From contig NZ_CP047420.1 of assembly GCF_009866655.1 (NCBI RefSeq), positions 930,001 to 994,000 of the forward strand: a stretch of DNA of 64,000 nt. The letters are read 5' to 3'. Source of the DNA: Rathayibacter sp. VKM Ac-2804 (GTDB lineage: Bacteria; Actinomycetota; Actinomycetes; Actinomycetales; Microbacteriaceae). Positions 50,598 to 59,380 of this stretch are shown piece by piece (within the stretch, counting starts at the first letter, position 1; every line of letters begins with the position of its first letter). The notes below the pieces were generated by a model. That model was not told where the DNA came from and searched no databases. It saw only the letters and a list, made by a program, of their open reading frames with translations. The position numbers and the translations under genes were made by a program.

Positions 50598-52034
50598 ATG
50601 GCTGATGTCCACTTCGGCGTTCGCGCCCTGCAGAACCTCCTCGGCGACTGGCGCGAGCAGCGCGGCACCCGGCCCGCGTACCTCGCGCTCGCCGACCGGA
50701 TCCGCCTGCTCAGCATCGACGGCCGCATCCCGACCGACAGCCGTCTGCCCGCCGAGCGCGAGCTGTCGGCGCGGCTCGGCGTCAGCCGCACGACCGTCGC
50801 GGCGGCCTACCGCGAGCTGCGCGAGAGCGGCTACCTGGTCAGCGTCCGCGGCTCCGGCAGCGCGACCCGCCTCCCGGGCGCCGCGGTGCACGCCGTGCCG
50901 ACCCTCGCCCCCGACTTCGTCGACTTCACCAAGGCGGCGCTGCCCGCGGTGCCCGAGCTCGCCGAGGCCTACGCGCGCGCCGCCCGCCTCGCGCCGGAGT
51001 ACTTCGAGGACGGCTCGTACGACACCGTCGGCCTGCCGCTGCTGCGCCGCGCGATCGCCGAGCGCTACACCCGGCGCGGCCTCCGCACGGAGCCCGGCCA
51101 GATCATGGTGACCATCGGCGCCCAGCACGCGATCGCGCTCGTCGCCCGCACCCTGCTCGCCCGCGGCGACCGCGCCCTGATCGAGGCGCCGACCTACCCG
51201 CACGCCTACGAAGCGCTGCGGCTCGCCGGCGCGCGGCTGGTGCCGGTCAACGTCGACGGCGCCGACGGCTGGGACGGCGAGGGCCTGATCGCGGCGATCC
51301 GCGGCACCAGTCCGACGCTCGCCTACCTGATGCCCGACTTCCACAACCCGACCGGCCGGTCGATGGCGGTGGACCTGCGCGAGCGGGCGATCGCCGCCGC
51401 GGCCCGCCAGGGCACGCTGATCATCGCCGACGAGACGACCGCCGAGCTCGACATCGACCGGCGGATGTCGCCGCTGCCGTTCGCCTCGTACGGACCCGAG
51501 GGCACCGTGATCTCGATCGGCTCGGTCGGCAAGACGCTCTGGGGCGGCATCCGGATCGGCTGGATCCGCGCGGAGCGGAGCGTCATCCGGAAGCTGGTCG
51601 CCGCGCGCTCGGCCGGCGACCTCGGCAGCCCGATCGTCGAGCAGCTCCTGGTCGCCGACATGCTCGGCCGGATGGACGGCGTGCTGGAGCTGCGCCGCGA
51701 GCAGCTGCGCGCCGGCCGCGATCACCTCGAGGCGGCGCTCGCCCGCGCGATCCCGGAGTGGAGCGTGCCGCGGGTCTCCGGCGGGCTCTCCACCTGGGTC
51801 GGCCTGGGCCGCCCGGCCAGCTCGCAGCTCGCCCTCGCCGCCCGCACCTCGGGCCTGCTGATCACCGCCGGTCCGCGCTTCGGGATCGACGGCGCCTTCG
51901 AGCGCTTCCTGCGCATCCCGATCGGCTACTCGCCGGAGACCACCGACCGAGCCGTGGAGGCGCTCGCCGTCGCCTGGAGCCAGATCGCGCGCCACCCGGC
52001 GGCCGACACCGGCTACCTCGCCGACGTCGTCTGA
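50598..52034 (+). CDS. MocR-type regulator (GntR DNA-binding + aminotransferase-like domain)
   Basis: This 478-residue protein has a GntR helix-turn-helix (SRLPAERELSARLGVSRTTV, residues about 44-80) joined to a class I aminotransferase-like domain with YLMPDFHNPTGRSMAVD, a Lys312 PLP site (SIGSVGKTLWGGIRIGW) and the DETTAELDID segment. In related systems such MocR proteins (YczR type) regulate a divergent yczE gene. The gene order here matches this. Leaderless start; operator candidate in the 53-base gap. Confidence 0.9.
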   Translation: MADVHFGVRALQNLLGDWREQRGTRPAYLALADRIRLLSIDGRIPTDSRLPAERELSARLGVSRTTVAAAYRELRESGYLVSVRGSGSATRLPGAAVHAVPTLAPDFVDFTKAALPAVPELAEAYARAARLAPEYFEDGSYDTVGLPLLRRAIAERYTRRGLRTEPGQIMVTIGAQHAIALVARTLLARGDRALIEAPTYPHAYEALRLAGARLVPVNVDGADGWDGEGLIAAIRGTSPTLAYLMPDFHNPTGRSMAVDLRERAIAAAARQGTLIIADETTAELDIDRRMSPLPFASYGPEGTVISIGSVGKTLWGGIRIGWIRAERSVIRKLVAARSAGDLGSPIVEQLLVADMLGRMDGVLELRREQLRAGRDHLEAALARAIPEWSVPRVSGGLSTWVGLGRPASSQLALAARTSGLLITAGPRFGIDGAFERFLRIPIGYSPETTDRAVEALAVAWSQIARHPAADTGYLADVV

Positions 52035-52093
52035 TCCTCCAGGTCCTCCCGGAGGGGGACGAATACTCAGCCAGCTGATGGAAGACTCACGGC

Positions 52094-55000
52094 GTGCATC
52101 TCCTCGCGGTCCTCAGCATGAAGAACCGGGCGCTCATCGCGCTCGTCACCGTCGTCATCGCCGTCTTCGGCGGCGTCGCCCTCACCGGGCTGAAGCAGGA
52201 GCTCGCGCCGTCGATCTCCTTCCCGCAGCTGGCGGTGATCTCGAGCTACCCGGGTGCCGCTCCGGAGGTGGTCAACGACGACGTCTCGACGCCGATCGAG
52301 ACCGCGATCCAGGGCGTGCCCGGGCTCGAGGCGACCAGTGCGACGTCGTCGACGAACTCCTCGCTGATCTCGGCCTCCTTCGCCTACGGCACCGACCTGG
52401 CGACCGCCGAGCAGAAGATCCTGCAGGCGATCAACCGGATCGCGAGCACGCTGCCCGACGGCGTCGACCCGCAGGTCGTGACCGGCTCGTTCGACGACCT
52501 GCCGGTGCTCCAGCTGGCCGTCTCGAGCGACGGCGACGCGAAGGCGCTCGCCGACCGGCTGCGCACGAGCGTCATCCCGGACCTGGAGAAGGTGGAGGGC
52601 GTCCGCGAGGTCGCCCTGGTCGGCGAGAGCGCCCAGCGCGTCACGATCACCCCGGACGACGCGGCGCTCGCCGCCGCCGGCCTGTCGACCGCGGACATCC
52701 GCACCGCACTGCAGCAGAACGGAGTGCTCGTCGCCGGCGGCGAGATCACCCAGGACGGCAGCACCTTCTCGGTCCAGTCCGGCGTCAAGCTGGACTCGAC
52801 CGATGCGATCGCGGCGCTGCCGCTGATCCCGTCCGCGAGCGCCGCGGCGCTCGCTCCCACGGCGCCCACCACCGCCCCCACCCTCGGGTCCGTCGCCACC
52901 GTCGCCGTCACCGACGCCCCGATCACCTCGATCTCGCGGGTCAACGGCCAGCCCGCGCTGACCCTCTCCATCACGAAGCTCCCCGCGGCGAACACGGTCG
53001 AGGTCTCGACCGGTGTCACCGCGCTGCTGCCGGACCTCGAGGCGTCGCTCGGCGAGAACGCGACCTTCACCTCGGTCTTCGACCAGGCCCCCTACATCCA
53101 GGACTCGATCGAGTCGCTCGCGCAGGAGGGGGCGCTCGGCCTCGTCTTCGCGGTGCTCGTGATCCTGCTGTTCCTGCTCTCGGTGCGCTCGACGCTCGTC
53201 ACGGCCATCTCGATCCCGACCTCCGTGCTGATCACCTTCATCGGCCTCCAGACCGCGGGCTACACGCTGAACATCCTCACCCTGGGCGCGCTGACCATCG
53301 CGATCGGCCGCGTGGTGGACGACTCCATCGTCGTGATCGAGAACATCAAGCGGCACCTCGACGCGGGGGAGGAGCGCGCGGCGACCATCGCGGTCGCGGT
53401 GCGCGAGGTCGCGGGCGCGATCACCGCGTCCACGATCACCACGGTCGCCGTGTTCCTGCCGATCTCGTTCGTCGGCGGCACGACCGGCGAGCTGTTCCGG
53501 CCGTTCGCGCTGACGGTGTCGATCGCGCTGCTCGCCTCGCTGATCGTCGCGCTGACGATCGTGCCGGTGCTGGCGTACTGGTTCCTCCGGCCCTCGAAGC
53601 GTGCCGGCGTCCGCGAGGCGGCGCAGGCGGCGCTCGCCGAGGAGCGCGGCGCGGCGGGCGAGACGGTCGTGCCGGCTGCCGGAGCCGAGCCCGAGCACGC
53701 CCGCCACAGCGCGCGCGCGACTCCCCGCCGAGCCTCCGGCCTGCAGCGGGTCTACGGCCCCGTGATCGCCTGGACCCTGAAGCACTCCGTCGCGACCGTC
53801 CTGCTCGCGCTGCTGGTGCTCGTGGGCACCGGCGCGCTCTACCCGCTGATGAAGACGAACTTCCTCGGCGCGAGCGGCCAGAACACCTTCACCGTCACCC
53901 AGACCGTGCCCGACGGGCAGAGCCTGGACGCGCAGGACGCGACCGCGCAGCAGGCCAGCACGGCGATCCTCGGGGTCGGCGGAGTCGAGACGGTGCAGCT
54001 CTCGATCGGCTCCGCGAGCGGCGGGCTGCAGAGCGCGTTCGGCGGCGGAGGCGGCGGCACCTCGATCCGCTACTCCGTCACCACCGCCGAGTCGGCCGAC
54101 CAGGAGACCGTGCAGGCCGACGTCCGCACGGCGCTCGGCTCGATCGCCGAGGCGGACGACATCAGTGTCGCCGCGTCGTCGGGCTTCGGCGCCTCCTCGA
54201 ACATCGAGGTCGACCTCTCGACCGCCTCGCAGAGCGACCTGCAGAGCGCGAACGACGCGCTCCTCGAGGCGCTGCGCGGCACCGACGGAATCAGTCAGGC
54301 CGAGAGCAACCTCTCCTCCTCGCTGCCCTACATCGCGGTCCGGGTCGACCGCGCCGCGGCCGCCGACGCCGGGCTGACCGAGGTCGCGGTCGGCACTCTG
54401 GTCAGCCAGGCGCTGCAGCCGACGCAGACCGGCAGCGTCGTGATCGACGACCGCACGCTCTCCGTCTACCTCGCCGACGCGCAGCCGCCGGCCACCCTCG
54501 CCGAGCTGTCCGCGCTCGAGATCCCGACGCGCACCGGAGCGGTCCCGCTCTCCTCGCTCGCGGTCGTCGAGCAGACCGACGGTCCCGCGAGCATCACCAC
54601 CGAGCGCGGGCAGCGCACCGCCACGATCACGGTGACGCCGGAGGGCGACGACCTCGCCTCGGCGAACGTCGCGGTGCAGAGCGCGATCGACGACACGGAG
54701 TTGCCGGCCGGCGTCTCCGCGGCGCTCGGCGGCGTCACGGCCGACCAGAGCGACGCGTTCTCGCAGCTCGGGATCGCGCTGCTGGTGGCGATCCTGATCG
54801 TCTACGTCGTGATGGTCGCGACGTTCCGCTCGCTCCTGCAGCCGCTGCTGCTGCTGGTGTCGGTGCCGTTCGCGGCGACCGGCGCGATCCTGCTGCAGGT
54901 GCTCACCGGGGTGCCGCTGGGTGTGCCCTCGCTGATCGGCGTGCTGATGCTGATCGGCATCGTGGTCACCAACGCGATCGTGCTGATCGACCTGGTGAAC

Positions 55001-55291
55001 CAGTACCGCGAGCGGGGGATGCCCGTGCGCGAGGCGCTGCTGCACGGCACCGAGCGGCGGCTCCGGCCGATCCTGATGACGGCGCTCGCGACGATCTTCG
55101 CGCTGCTGCCGATGGCGCTCGGCATCACCGGTCACGGCGGGTTCATCTCGCAGCCGCTCGCGATCGTCGTGATCGGCGGCCTGGTGTCCTCGACGGTGCT
55201 CACGCTGGTCGTGCTGCCGGTCGTCTACAACCTGGTCGAGGGGTATCGTGAGCGGCGGCGTGCCGCCCGCGCCGGAGAGGTGTCGGCATGA
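52094..55291 (+). CDS. RND-superfamily efflux transporter
   Basis: This 1065-residue membrane protein has the AcrB-type layout: an N-terminal helix and SFPQLAVISSYPGAAPEVV, a first extracytoplasmic domain, helices with the proton-relay segment TLGALTIAIGRVVDDSIVVIENIKRHL (GRVVDDSIVVIEN), FVGGTTGELFRPF, then the second half with GVPLGVPSLIGVLMLIGIVV. No adaptor or outer-membrane gene is near, as expected in a Gram-positive; it probably exports a lipid or drug across the membrane. GTG at 52094, preceded by AATACT (52062-52067) and GGAAGA. Its stop overlaps the Dabb gene (ATGA). Confidence 0.88.
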   Translation: MHLLAVLSMKNRALIALVTVVIAVFGGVALTGLKQELAPSISFPQLAVISSYPGAAPEVVNDDVSTPIETAIQGVPGLEATSATSSTNSSLISASFAYGTDLATAEQKILQAINRIASTLPDGVDPQVVTGSFDDLPVLQLAVSSDGDAKALADRLRTSVIPDLEKVEGVREVALVGESAQRVTITPDDAALAAAGLSTADIRTALQQNGVLVAGGEITQDGSTFSVQSGVKLDSTDAIAALPLIPSASAAALAPTAPTTAPTLGSVATVAVTDAPITSISRVNGQPALTLSITKLPAANTVEVSTGVTALLPDLEASLGENATFTSVFDQAPYIQDSIESLAQEGALGLVFAVLVILLFLLSVRSTLVTAISIPTSVLITFIGLQTAGYTLNILTLGALTIAIGRVVDDSIVVIENIKRHLDAGEERAATIAVAVREVAGAITASTITTVAVFLPISFVGGTTGELFRPFALTVSIALLASLIVALTIVPVLAYWFLRPSKRAGVREAAQAALAEERGAAGETVVPAAGAEPEHARHSARATPRRASGLQRVYGPVIAWTLKHSVATVLLALLVLVGTGALYPLMKTNFLGASGQNTFTVTQTVPDGQSLDAQDATAQQASTAILGVGGVETVQLSIGSASGGLQSAFGGGGGGTSIRYSVTTAESADQETVQADVRTALGSIAEADDISVAASSGFGASSNIEVDLSTASQSDLQSANDALLEALRGTDGISQAESNLSSSLPYIAVRVDRAAAADAGLTEVAVGTLVSQALQPTQTGSVVIDDRTLSVYLADAQPPATLAELSALEIPTRTGAVPLSSLAVVEQTDGPASITTERGQRTATITVTPEGDDLASANVAVQSAIDDTELPAGVSAALGGVTADQSDAFSQLGIALLVAILIVYVVMVATFRSLLQPLLLLVSVPFAATGAILLQVLTGVPLGVPSLIGVLMLIGIVVTNAIVLIDLVNQYRERGMPVREALLHGTERRLRPILMTALATIFALLPMALGITGHGGFISQPLAIVVIGGLVSSTVLTLVVLPVVYNLVEGYRERRRAARAGEVSA

Positions 55292-55815
55292 GCGACACAG
55301 CACGCGAGACCACCGGATCCGAGACCGCGACCGCCGCGGAGGTCGCCGCGGCGGCCCCCGAGACGATCGGCTCCCGCTGGCTGAGCGGCCCCGATCGCGC
55401 AGCCCGCGCGATCGCCGAGGTCGGCCCCGAGCGCTTCGTCGCCGCGGACCACCGGCCCGGGATCATTCGACACATCGTGCTGTTCCGCTTCCGCCCGACG
55501 GCGCTCGTCGCCGAGGTGGACGGCGTGATCGCGGCCTTCCTCGCGCTCGGCGACGAGTGCGTCCGCGACGGCCGCCCGTACATCGTCTCGATCGAGAACG
55601 GGCCGCAGCTCAGCACCGAGGGCGCGGGCGAGGGCTTCGACCGCGCGTTCCTGCTGACCTTCGCGTCCGAGGGCGACCTCAACTACTACATCGGCCGCCC
55701 GGCGGTCGACGGGCCCGGCCTGTTCGATCCGGCGCACGACGCCTTCAAGGGCCTCGTCGGCCCGCTGCTCGACACGGCCGGGGTGGTCGCCTTCGATTTC
55801 CGTCCCGAGCCGTAG
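55288..55815 (+). CDS. Dabb-domain (stress-responsive A/B barrel) protein
   Basis: This 175-residue protein begins with a 55-residue Ala/Thr-rich stretch. A Dabb domain follows: IIRHIVLFRFRPTALVAEVDG, then SIENGPQLSTEGAGEGFDRAF (GPQLSTEGAGEGFDRAF), then NYYIGRPAVDGPGLFDPAHD. Dabb domains are small ferredoxin-like dimeric barrels of unclear role. It is coupled to the RND exporter by an ATGA overlap, an unusual pairing. Cytoplasmic. Confidence 0.75.
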   Translation: MSDTARETTGSETATAAEVAAAAPETIGSRWLSGPDRAARAIAEVGPERFVAADHRPGIIRHIVLFRFRPTALVAEVDGVIAAFLALGDECVRDGRPYIVSIENGPQLSTEGAGEGFDRAFLLTFASEGDLNYYIGRPAVDGPGLFDPAHDAFKGLVGPLLDTAGVVAFDFRPEP

Positions 55816-55824
55816 CTCGACCAG

Positions 55825-56298
55825 ATGACGACCCCCGACTTCGTCCTCCGGCTCCGCGAGCAGGTGGGCACCGAGCTGCTCTGGCTCACCGGTGTCACCG
55901 CCGTGATCGTCCGCGAGGACCCGGTCCGCCAGGTCCTCCTGGTCCGCCGCGCCGATACCGGTGCATGGACGGCCGTCACCGGCATCATCGATCCCGGCGA
56001 GACGGTGGCCGGCACCGCGCGGCGCGAGGCGCTGGAGGAGGCGGGCGTCGAGATCGAGGTCGAGCGCGTCGTCTGGCTGCACACCCTGCCGCCGATGGAG
56101 TACCCGAACGGTGACCGCGCGCAGTACCTCGACCACGTGCTGCGGGCGCGCTACGTCTCGGGCGAGGCGCACGTCGCCGACGACGAGTCGAGCGAAGTCG
56201 GCTGGTTCGCCCCCGACGCGCTGCCGCCGATGAGCGCGGAGCACCGCGAGCGCATCAGCCGCGCGCTGTCGGACGAGACGGCCTGCGCCTTCGACTGA
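55825..56298 (+). CDS. Nudix hydrolase
   Basis: This 157-residue protein has a complete Nudix box, GIIDPGETVAGTARREALEEAG, with the Mg-binding Glu pair in REALEEAG. The remaining core is TGVTAVIVREDPVRQVLLVRR, then LDHVLRARYVSGEAHVADDE. It hydrolyses a nucleoside-diphosphate derivative; specificity is not visible. Nine bases after the Dabb stop; ends 14 bases before the converging XRE gene. Confidence 0.88.
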   Translation: MTTPDFVLRLREQVGTELLWLTGVTAVIVREDPVRQVLLVRRADTGAWTAVTGIIDPGETVAGTARREALEEAGVEIEVERVVWLHTLPPMEYPNGDRAQYLDHVLRARYVSGEAHVADDESSEVGWFAPDALPPMSAEHRERISRALSDETACAFD

Positions 56299-56311
56299 CG
56301 AGCGGTGCCGG

Positions 56312-56869
56312 CTAGACGTGCTCCGACACCAGCACCGCGCTCGTCCCCGGCTCGAGGGCGTCGAAGACGTGCGGCTCATCACCCGGGTAGGACAGGCAGT
56401 CGCCGGGTGCGAGCTCGACCGGGTCGTCGGCCGGGCCGGCCAGGGCGCGGCCGGAGGAGAGGATCAGGTGCTCGACGGTGCCGCGAGCGTGCGCGTCCGA
56501 GTTCCGCGCCGCTCCGGGCTCGGCGGTGATGCGGTAGACGTCGCGGCGGGCGCCGGGCGGGCAGGCGCTGAGCAGGGTGGCGGCGTAGTCGGCGGTGGCC
56601 GAGGCGATCCGCGGGCCCTCGCCGGCGCGGATCAGCTGCACGGACCGCCGGGGCGGCTCGACCAGGTGCGAGAACGGCACCCCGAGCGCGCCGCCGAGCG
56701 CCCAGAGCGTCTCGAGACTCGGGTTGCCCTCGCCGGCCTCGAGCTGCGAGAGCGTCGACTTGGCGATCCCGGCGCGGCGGGCGATCTCGGAGATGCTCAG
56801 GCCGAGGCGCCCGCGCTCGCGGCGCAGGGCGGAGGCGACCAGGTCGCGGGGTGAGAGGGCGTCGGTCAT
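56312..56869 (-). CDS. XRE-family regulator with cupin domain (second copy)
   Basis: This 185-residue protein has an HTH (LGLSISEIARRAGIAKSTLS, then QLEAGEGNPSLETLWALGGALG) and a cupin (HARGTVEHLILSSGRALAGP, DCLSYPGDEPHVFDALEPG). It has the same design as the 42962 protein. Its ATG overlaps the stop of the upstream GNAT gene (ATGA), making it the last gene of an esterase-GNAT-XRE operon. No own promoter is evident. Confidence 0.87.
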   Translation of the reverse strand: MTDALSPRDLVASALRRERGRLGLSISEIARRAGIAKSTLSQLEAGEGNPSLETLWALGGALGVPFSHLVEPPRRSVQLIRAGEGPRIASATADYAATLLSACPPGARRDVYRITAEPGAARNSDAHARGTVEHLILSSGRALAGPADDPVELAPGDCLSYPGDEPHVFDALEPGTSAVLVSEHV

Positions 56870-57273
56870 CGCACCGAGCGCGCGAAGCAGACGCCCGAGT
56901 CGTCGCCCACGTGCGCGCCGAAGCCGTCGATCTCGGTGAAGCCGAGCGAGCGGGCGGCGGCGAGGGCCGCCTCCGCCTGGACCGGCACGCGGAAGCGGAG
57001 CGTGCGGATGCGCTGCACGCTCGCGTAGGAGAGCGCCGCGGCGACGAGCCGGCGGGCGACCCCGCTCCGCCGCGACTCCGGCGCGACCTCGAGCGCGAGC
57101 AGCTCGGCGAAGTCGTCGGGTCCGGGGGTCAGCGCCAGCACGCCGATCGGCTGCTGCGTCGCGCCGTCGCGGGCGACGAGCAGCCGGGCGTGCGGCGGAA
57201 GGTCGGTGGCGAGCAGCGGGACGAGCGCCGCCGTCGCGGGCCGCTCGAGCCGGACGACGACCCCGGTGCTCAC
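56866..57273 (-). CDS. GNAT-family N-acetyltransferase
   Basis: This 135-residue protein has LLALEVAPESRRSGVARRLVAAALSYA, the GNAT acetyl-CoA motif A with the R-R-x-G-V-A loop, and a C-terminal FRVPVQAEAALAAARSLGFTE. Substrate unknown. GTG at 57273 overlaps the esterase stop (GTGA), and its own stop overlaps the XRE start. It is the middle gene of three. Confidence 0.78.
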   Translation of the reverse strand: MSTGVVVRLERPATAALVPLLATDLPPHARLLVARDGATQQPIGVLALTPGPDDFAELLALEVAPESRRSGVARRLVAAALSYASVQRIRTLRFRVPVQAEAALAAARSLGFTEIDGFGAHVGDDSGVCFARSVR

Positions 57274-58271
57274 GACGCGGGCGCCGCCGCCGGCTCGGCG
57301 GGCTCGAGCGAGAGGGTCTGCACGTCCGGAGTGGCGAGCTGCGCGTGCAGGAACTCGACGACGGTGCGGCGGAGCGAGTCGTCGAGCATCGCGATCGAGT
57401 GCCGGGTGCCGGGCACGACGACGAAGTCGACGCTCGCGCCCGCCGCGTCGAGCGCCTCGGCGAAGTCCTGCGACTGGCTCAGCGCGACGCGCTCGCCGGC
57501 CGAGTGGGCGATGAGGAAGGGCGGCTCGGAGCCGTCGACGTGCGCGATCGGGGACGCCTCGCCGGCGACGGCGCAGTCGTCGAGGTCGGCGCAGTCCAGG
57601 TATCCGCGGACCGCGGCGCCGACGCCGACGATCGGGTCGTCGTCGGCGAGGCCCGCTGCGGTGAGATCCGCGGGGCCGCTGAGGTCGACGACCGCGGCGA
57701 GGCGCGAGGTGCCGGTGCCGTCGGCGGTCAGCGCGTCGTCCGTGCCGAGCATCGAGACGAGGTTGCCGCCGGCTGAGCCGCCGAACGCGGCGACGCGGGA
57801 CGGATCGATGCCGAAGCGCGCGGTCTGCGCCGGCGCGAGGATCCAGTCGAGCGCGGCCGAGACGTCCTGGATCTGCGCGGGGAAGACGTCTGCCGGGGCG
57901 AGGCGGTAGTTCACCGAGACGGCGACGAAGCCCTCGGAGGCGAGCCATTGGCAGAGCGGGCGCCAGTTGGGGTCGGCCTTGTCGCCGCGGGTCCAGCTGC
58001 CGCCGTGCACGACGAGCACCGCGGGGAGGGCGGCTCCGCTGGCCGCGTCGACCGGTGAGCAGACGTCGAGCGCCTGGCCGGTCGCCTCGTCGTAGACGAG
58101 TCCGGCGGTGACGGGGACGTCGTCGTAGGCGGTGACGGCGGCGACGCCGGCCGCCTGGGCGATCGGCTGCGAGACCGGGGCGCTCGAGCAGCCGGCGAGG
58201 CCTCCCGCGAGCAGTGCCAGGGTCGCCGCGACGAGGGCGATCGATCGCGTGGGTCGGGTGGGCTCGCGCAT
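57270..58271 (-). CDS. Alpha/beta-hydrolase lipoprotein (esterase/BD-FAE type)
   Basis: 333 residues. The N-terminus is a lipoprotein signal, hydrophobic core then LAGGLAGCSS, with Cys28 as the lipidated residue. The mature part has the oxyanion motif VVHGGSW, VAVSVNYRLAP, the nucleophile elbow FGGSAGGN (Ser166) and His291 (PGTRHSIAM). This is a secreted, membrane-anchored esterase of the HSL/BD-FAE type. ATG at 58271 was chosen because TATGCT lies just upstream (58287-58282) and would sit inside the gene if the 58286 ATG were used. Confidence 0.85.
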   Translation of the reverse strand: MREPTRPTRSIALVAATLALLAGGLAGCSSAPVSQPIAQAAGVAAVTAYDDVPVTAGLVYDEATGQALDVCSPVDAASGAALPAVLVVHGGSWTRGDKADPNWRPLCQWLASEGFVAVSVNYRLAPADVFPAQIQDVSAALDWILAPAQTARFGIDPSRVAAFGGSAGGNLVSMLGTDDALTADGTGTSRLAAVVDLSGPADLTAAGLADDDPIVGVGAAVRGYLDCADLDDCAVAGEASPIAHVDGSEPPFLIAHSAGERVALSQSQDFAEALDAAGASVDFVVVPGTRHSIAMLDDSLRRTVVEFLHAQLATPDVQTLSLEPAEPAAAPAS

Positions 58272-58324
58272 GGGTGAGGCGAGCATAAGGGAGAAGACGC
58301 CGCCCGCCTAGAGCGACCCCGCGA

Positions 58325-59311
58325 TCAGGGGGTGGACAGCGGGACCGGAGGCCGGCCGTCGCTCTCCTGCCGCTCCTCCGCCACCGCGCCGGGCGCCTCC
58401 GCCTGCAGCCGCACGAGCACCACTCCGGCCAGGATGAGCGCCCCGCCGCCGAACTGGATCGGCGCCGGCAGCTCGCCGAGCAGGGCCCAGGCGGCGACGA
58501 TCGAGAACAGCACCTCGGTCAGCCCGACGAAGGACGCGATGCGGGTGCCGAGCCGCGAGCCGCCCTCGATCCCGAGCAGATAGGCGAGCACCGTGGACAT
58601 GCCGAGGATGACCGCCGCGGGCAGGAACCACGGCACGTCGTTCCCGACGAAGACGACGTCGCCGAAGGTCGCCCGCAGCGGGACGAGCCCGGTGACGCCG
58701 AGGACGAGCAGGAGCCCGGCGCCGACCGTCATCGCTCCGGCGGTGAGCGCGATCGGCGGCAGCTCCGGGTCGATCCGGCCGGCGATCACGTAGTAGACGC
58801 AGAGGCCGAGCGAGGCGGTCAGCGCCCAGGCGACGCCGACCAGCTCCGGAGTGGACTCGCCCGAGAGGTCGAGCACGAGCACGAGACCGGCCAGCGCCAG
58901 CGCAGAGCCGGCGAGGGTGAAGCGACCGGGGTGGCGGCGGGTGCGCGCCCAGGCGAAGAGGACGAGGAACACGGGTGCGAGGTACTCGATCAGGAGCGCG
59001 ACGCCGACCGACATGTGCTCGATCGCACTGTAGAAGCAGAGCTGCGCGGCGATCACGGCGAAGACCCCGTAGAGGCCGACCGTGCCGAGGTTGCGGCGCA
59101 GCACGTGCCAGCGGCCGCGCAGCGACAGCACGGCCGGGATCGCGAGGATCAGCGCCGCGCCGCCGGCCCGCCAGAGCACGGCCGCCGAAGGGCTCCAGCC
59201 CGCCTCGAGCAGCGGCTTGACGAAGGGCCCGCCCAGGCCGAACGCAGCGGCAGCGGCGAGGGCCAGGAGCAGGCCGGAGCCGAGCTGCCGCGGTGGCGCA
59301 GTGGGAGTCAC
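58325..59311 (-). CDS. EamA/DMT-family transporter
   Basis: This 328-residue protein has ten transmembrane helices in two EamA repeats (GLLLALAAAAAFGLGGPFVKPL and the second half from about residue 160). LYGVFAVIAAQLCFYSAIEHM and YLAPVFLVLFAW mark the repeat ends. It is a drug/metabolite exporter of the RhtA type. GTG at 59311 has AAAGAGG upstream. Divergent from a CGNR regulator, with repeats between. Confidence 0.85.
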   Translation of the reverse strand: MTPTAPPRQLGSGLLLALAAAAAFGLGGPFVKPLLEAGWSPSAAVLWRAGGAALILAIPAVLSLRGRWHVLRRNLGTVGLYGVFAVIAAQLCFYSAIEHMSVGVALLIEYLAPVFLVLFAWARTRRHPGRFTLAGSALALAGLVLVLDLSGESTPELVGVAWALTASLGLCVYYVIAGRIDPELPPIALTAGAMTVGAGLLLVLGVTGLVPLRATFGDVVFVGNDVPWFLPAAVILGMSTVLAYLLGIEGGSRLGTRIASFVGLTEVLFSIVAAWALLGELPAPIQFGGGALILAGVVLVRLQAEAPGAVAEERQESDGRPPVPLSTP

Positions 59312-59380
59312 GTCAGCCTCTTTCAGGAGTCAAAGTCGTTATGCTCGTGACAGTACTGATCGAACGTGTCAGGAGTCAAC
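59312..59380. promoter_or_regulatory. EamA/CGNR divergent region with 11-bp direct repeat
   Basis: TCAGGAGTCAA occurs at 59323-59333 and 59369-59379. The right copy provides a minus-strand -35 (TTGACT) 18 bases from a -10 (TACTGT, 59355-59350) for the EamA gene, and also the AGGAG ribosome site of the CGNR gene. The repeat is the candidate site for the CGNR protein. Confidence 0.5.

Noticed and set aside
46585..51111. 1508-codon plus-strand frame
   Set aside because: Crosses the kinase, carrier and yczE/mocR genes in a wrong frame; no family resemblance.
52067..55303. 1078-codon minus-strand frame opposite the RND gene
   Set aside because: Antisense shadow of the RND transporter with Arg/Asp-rich low complexity.
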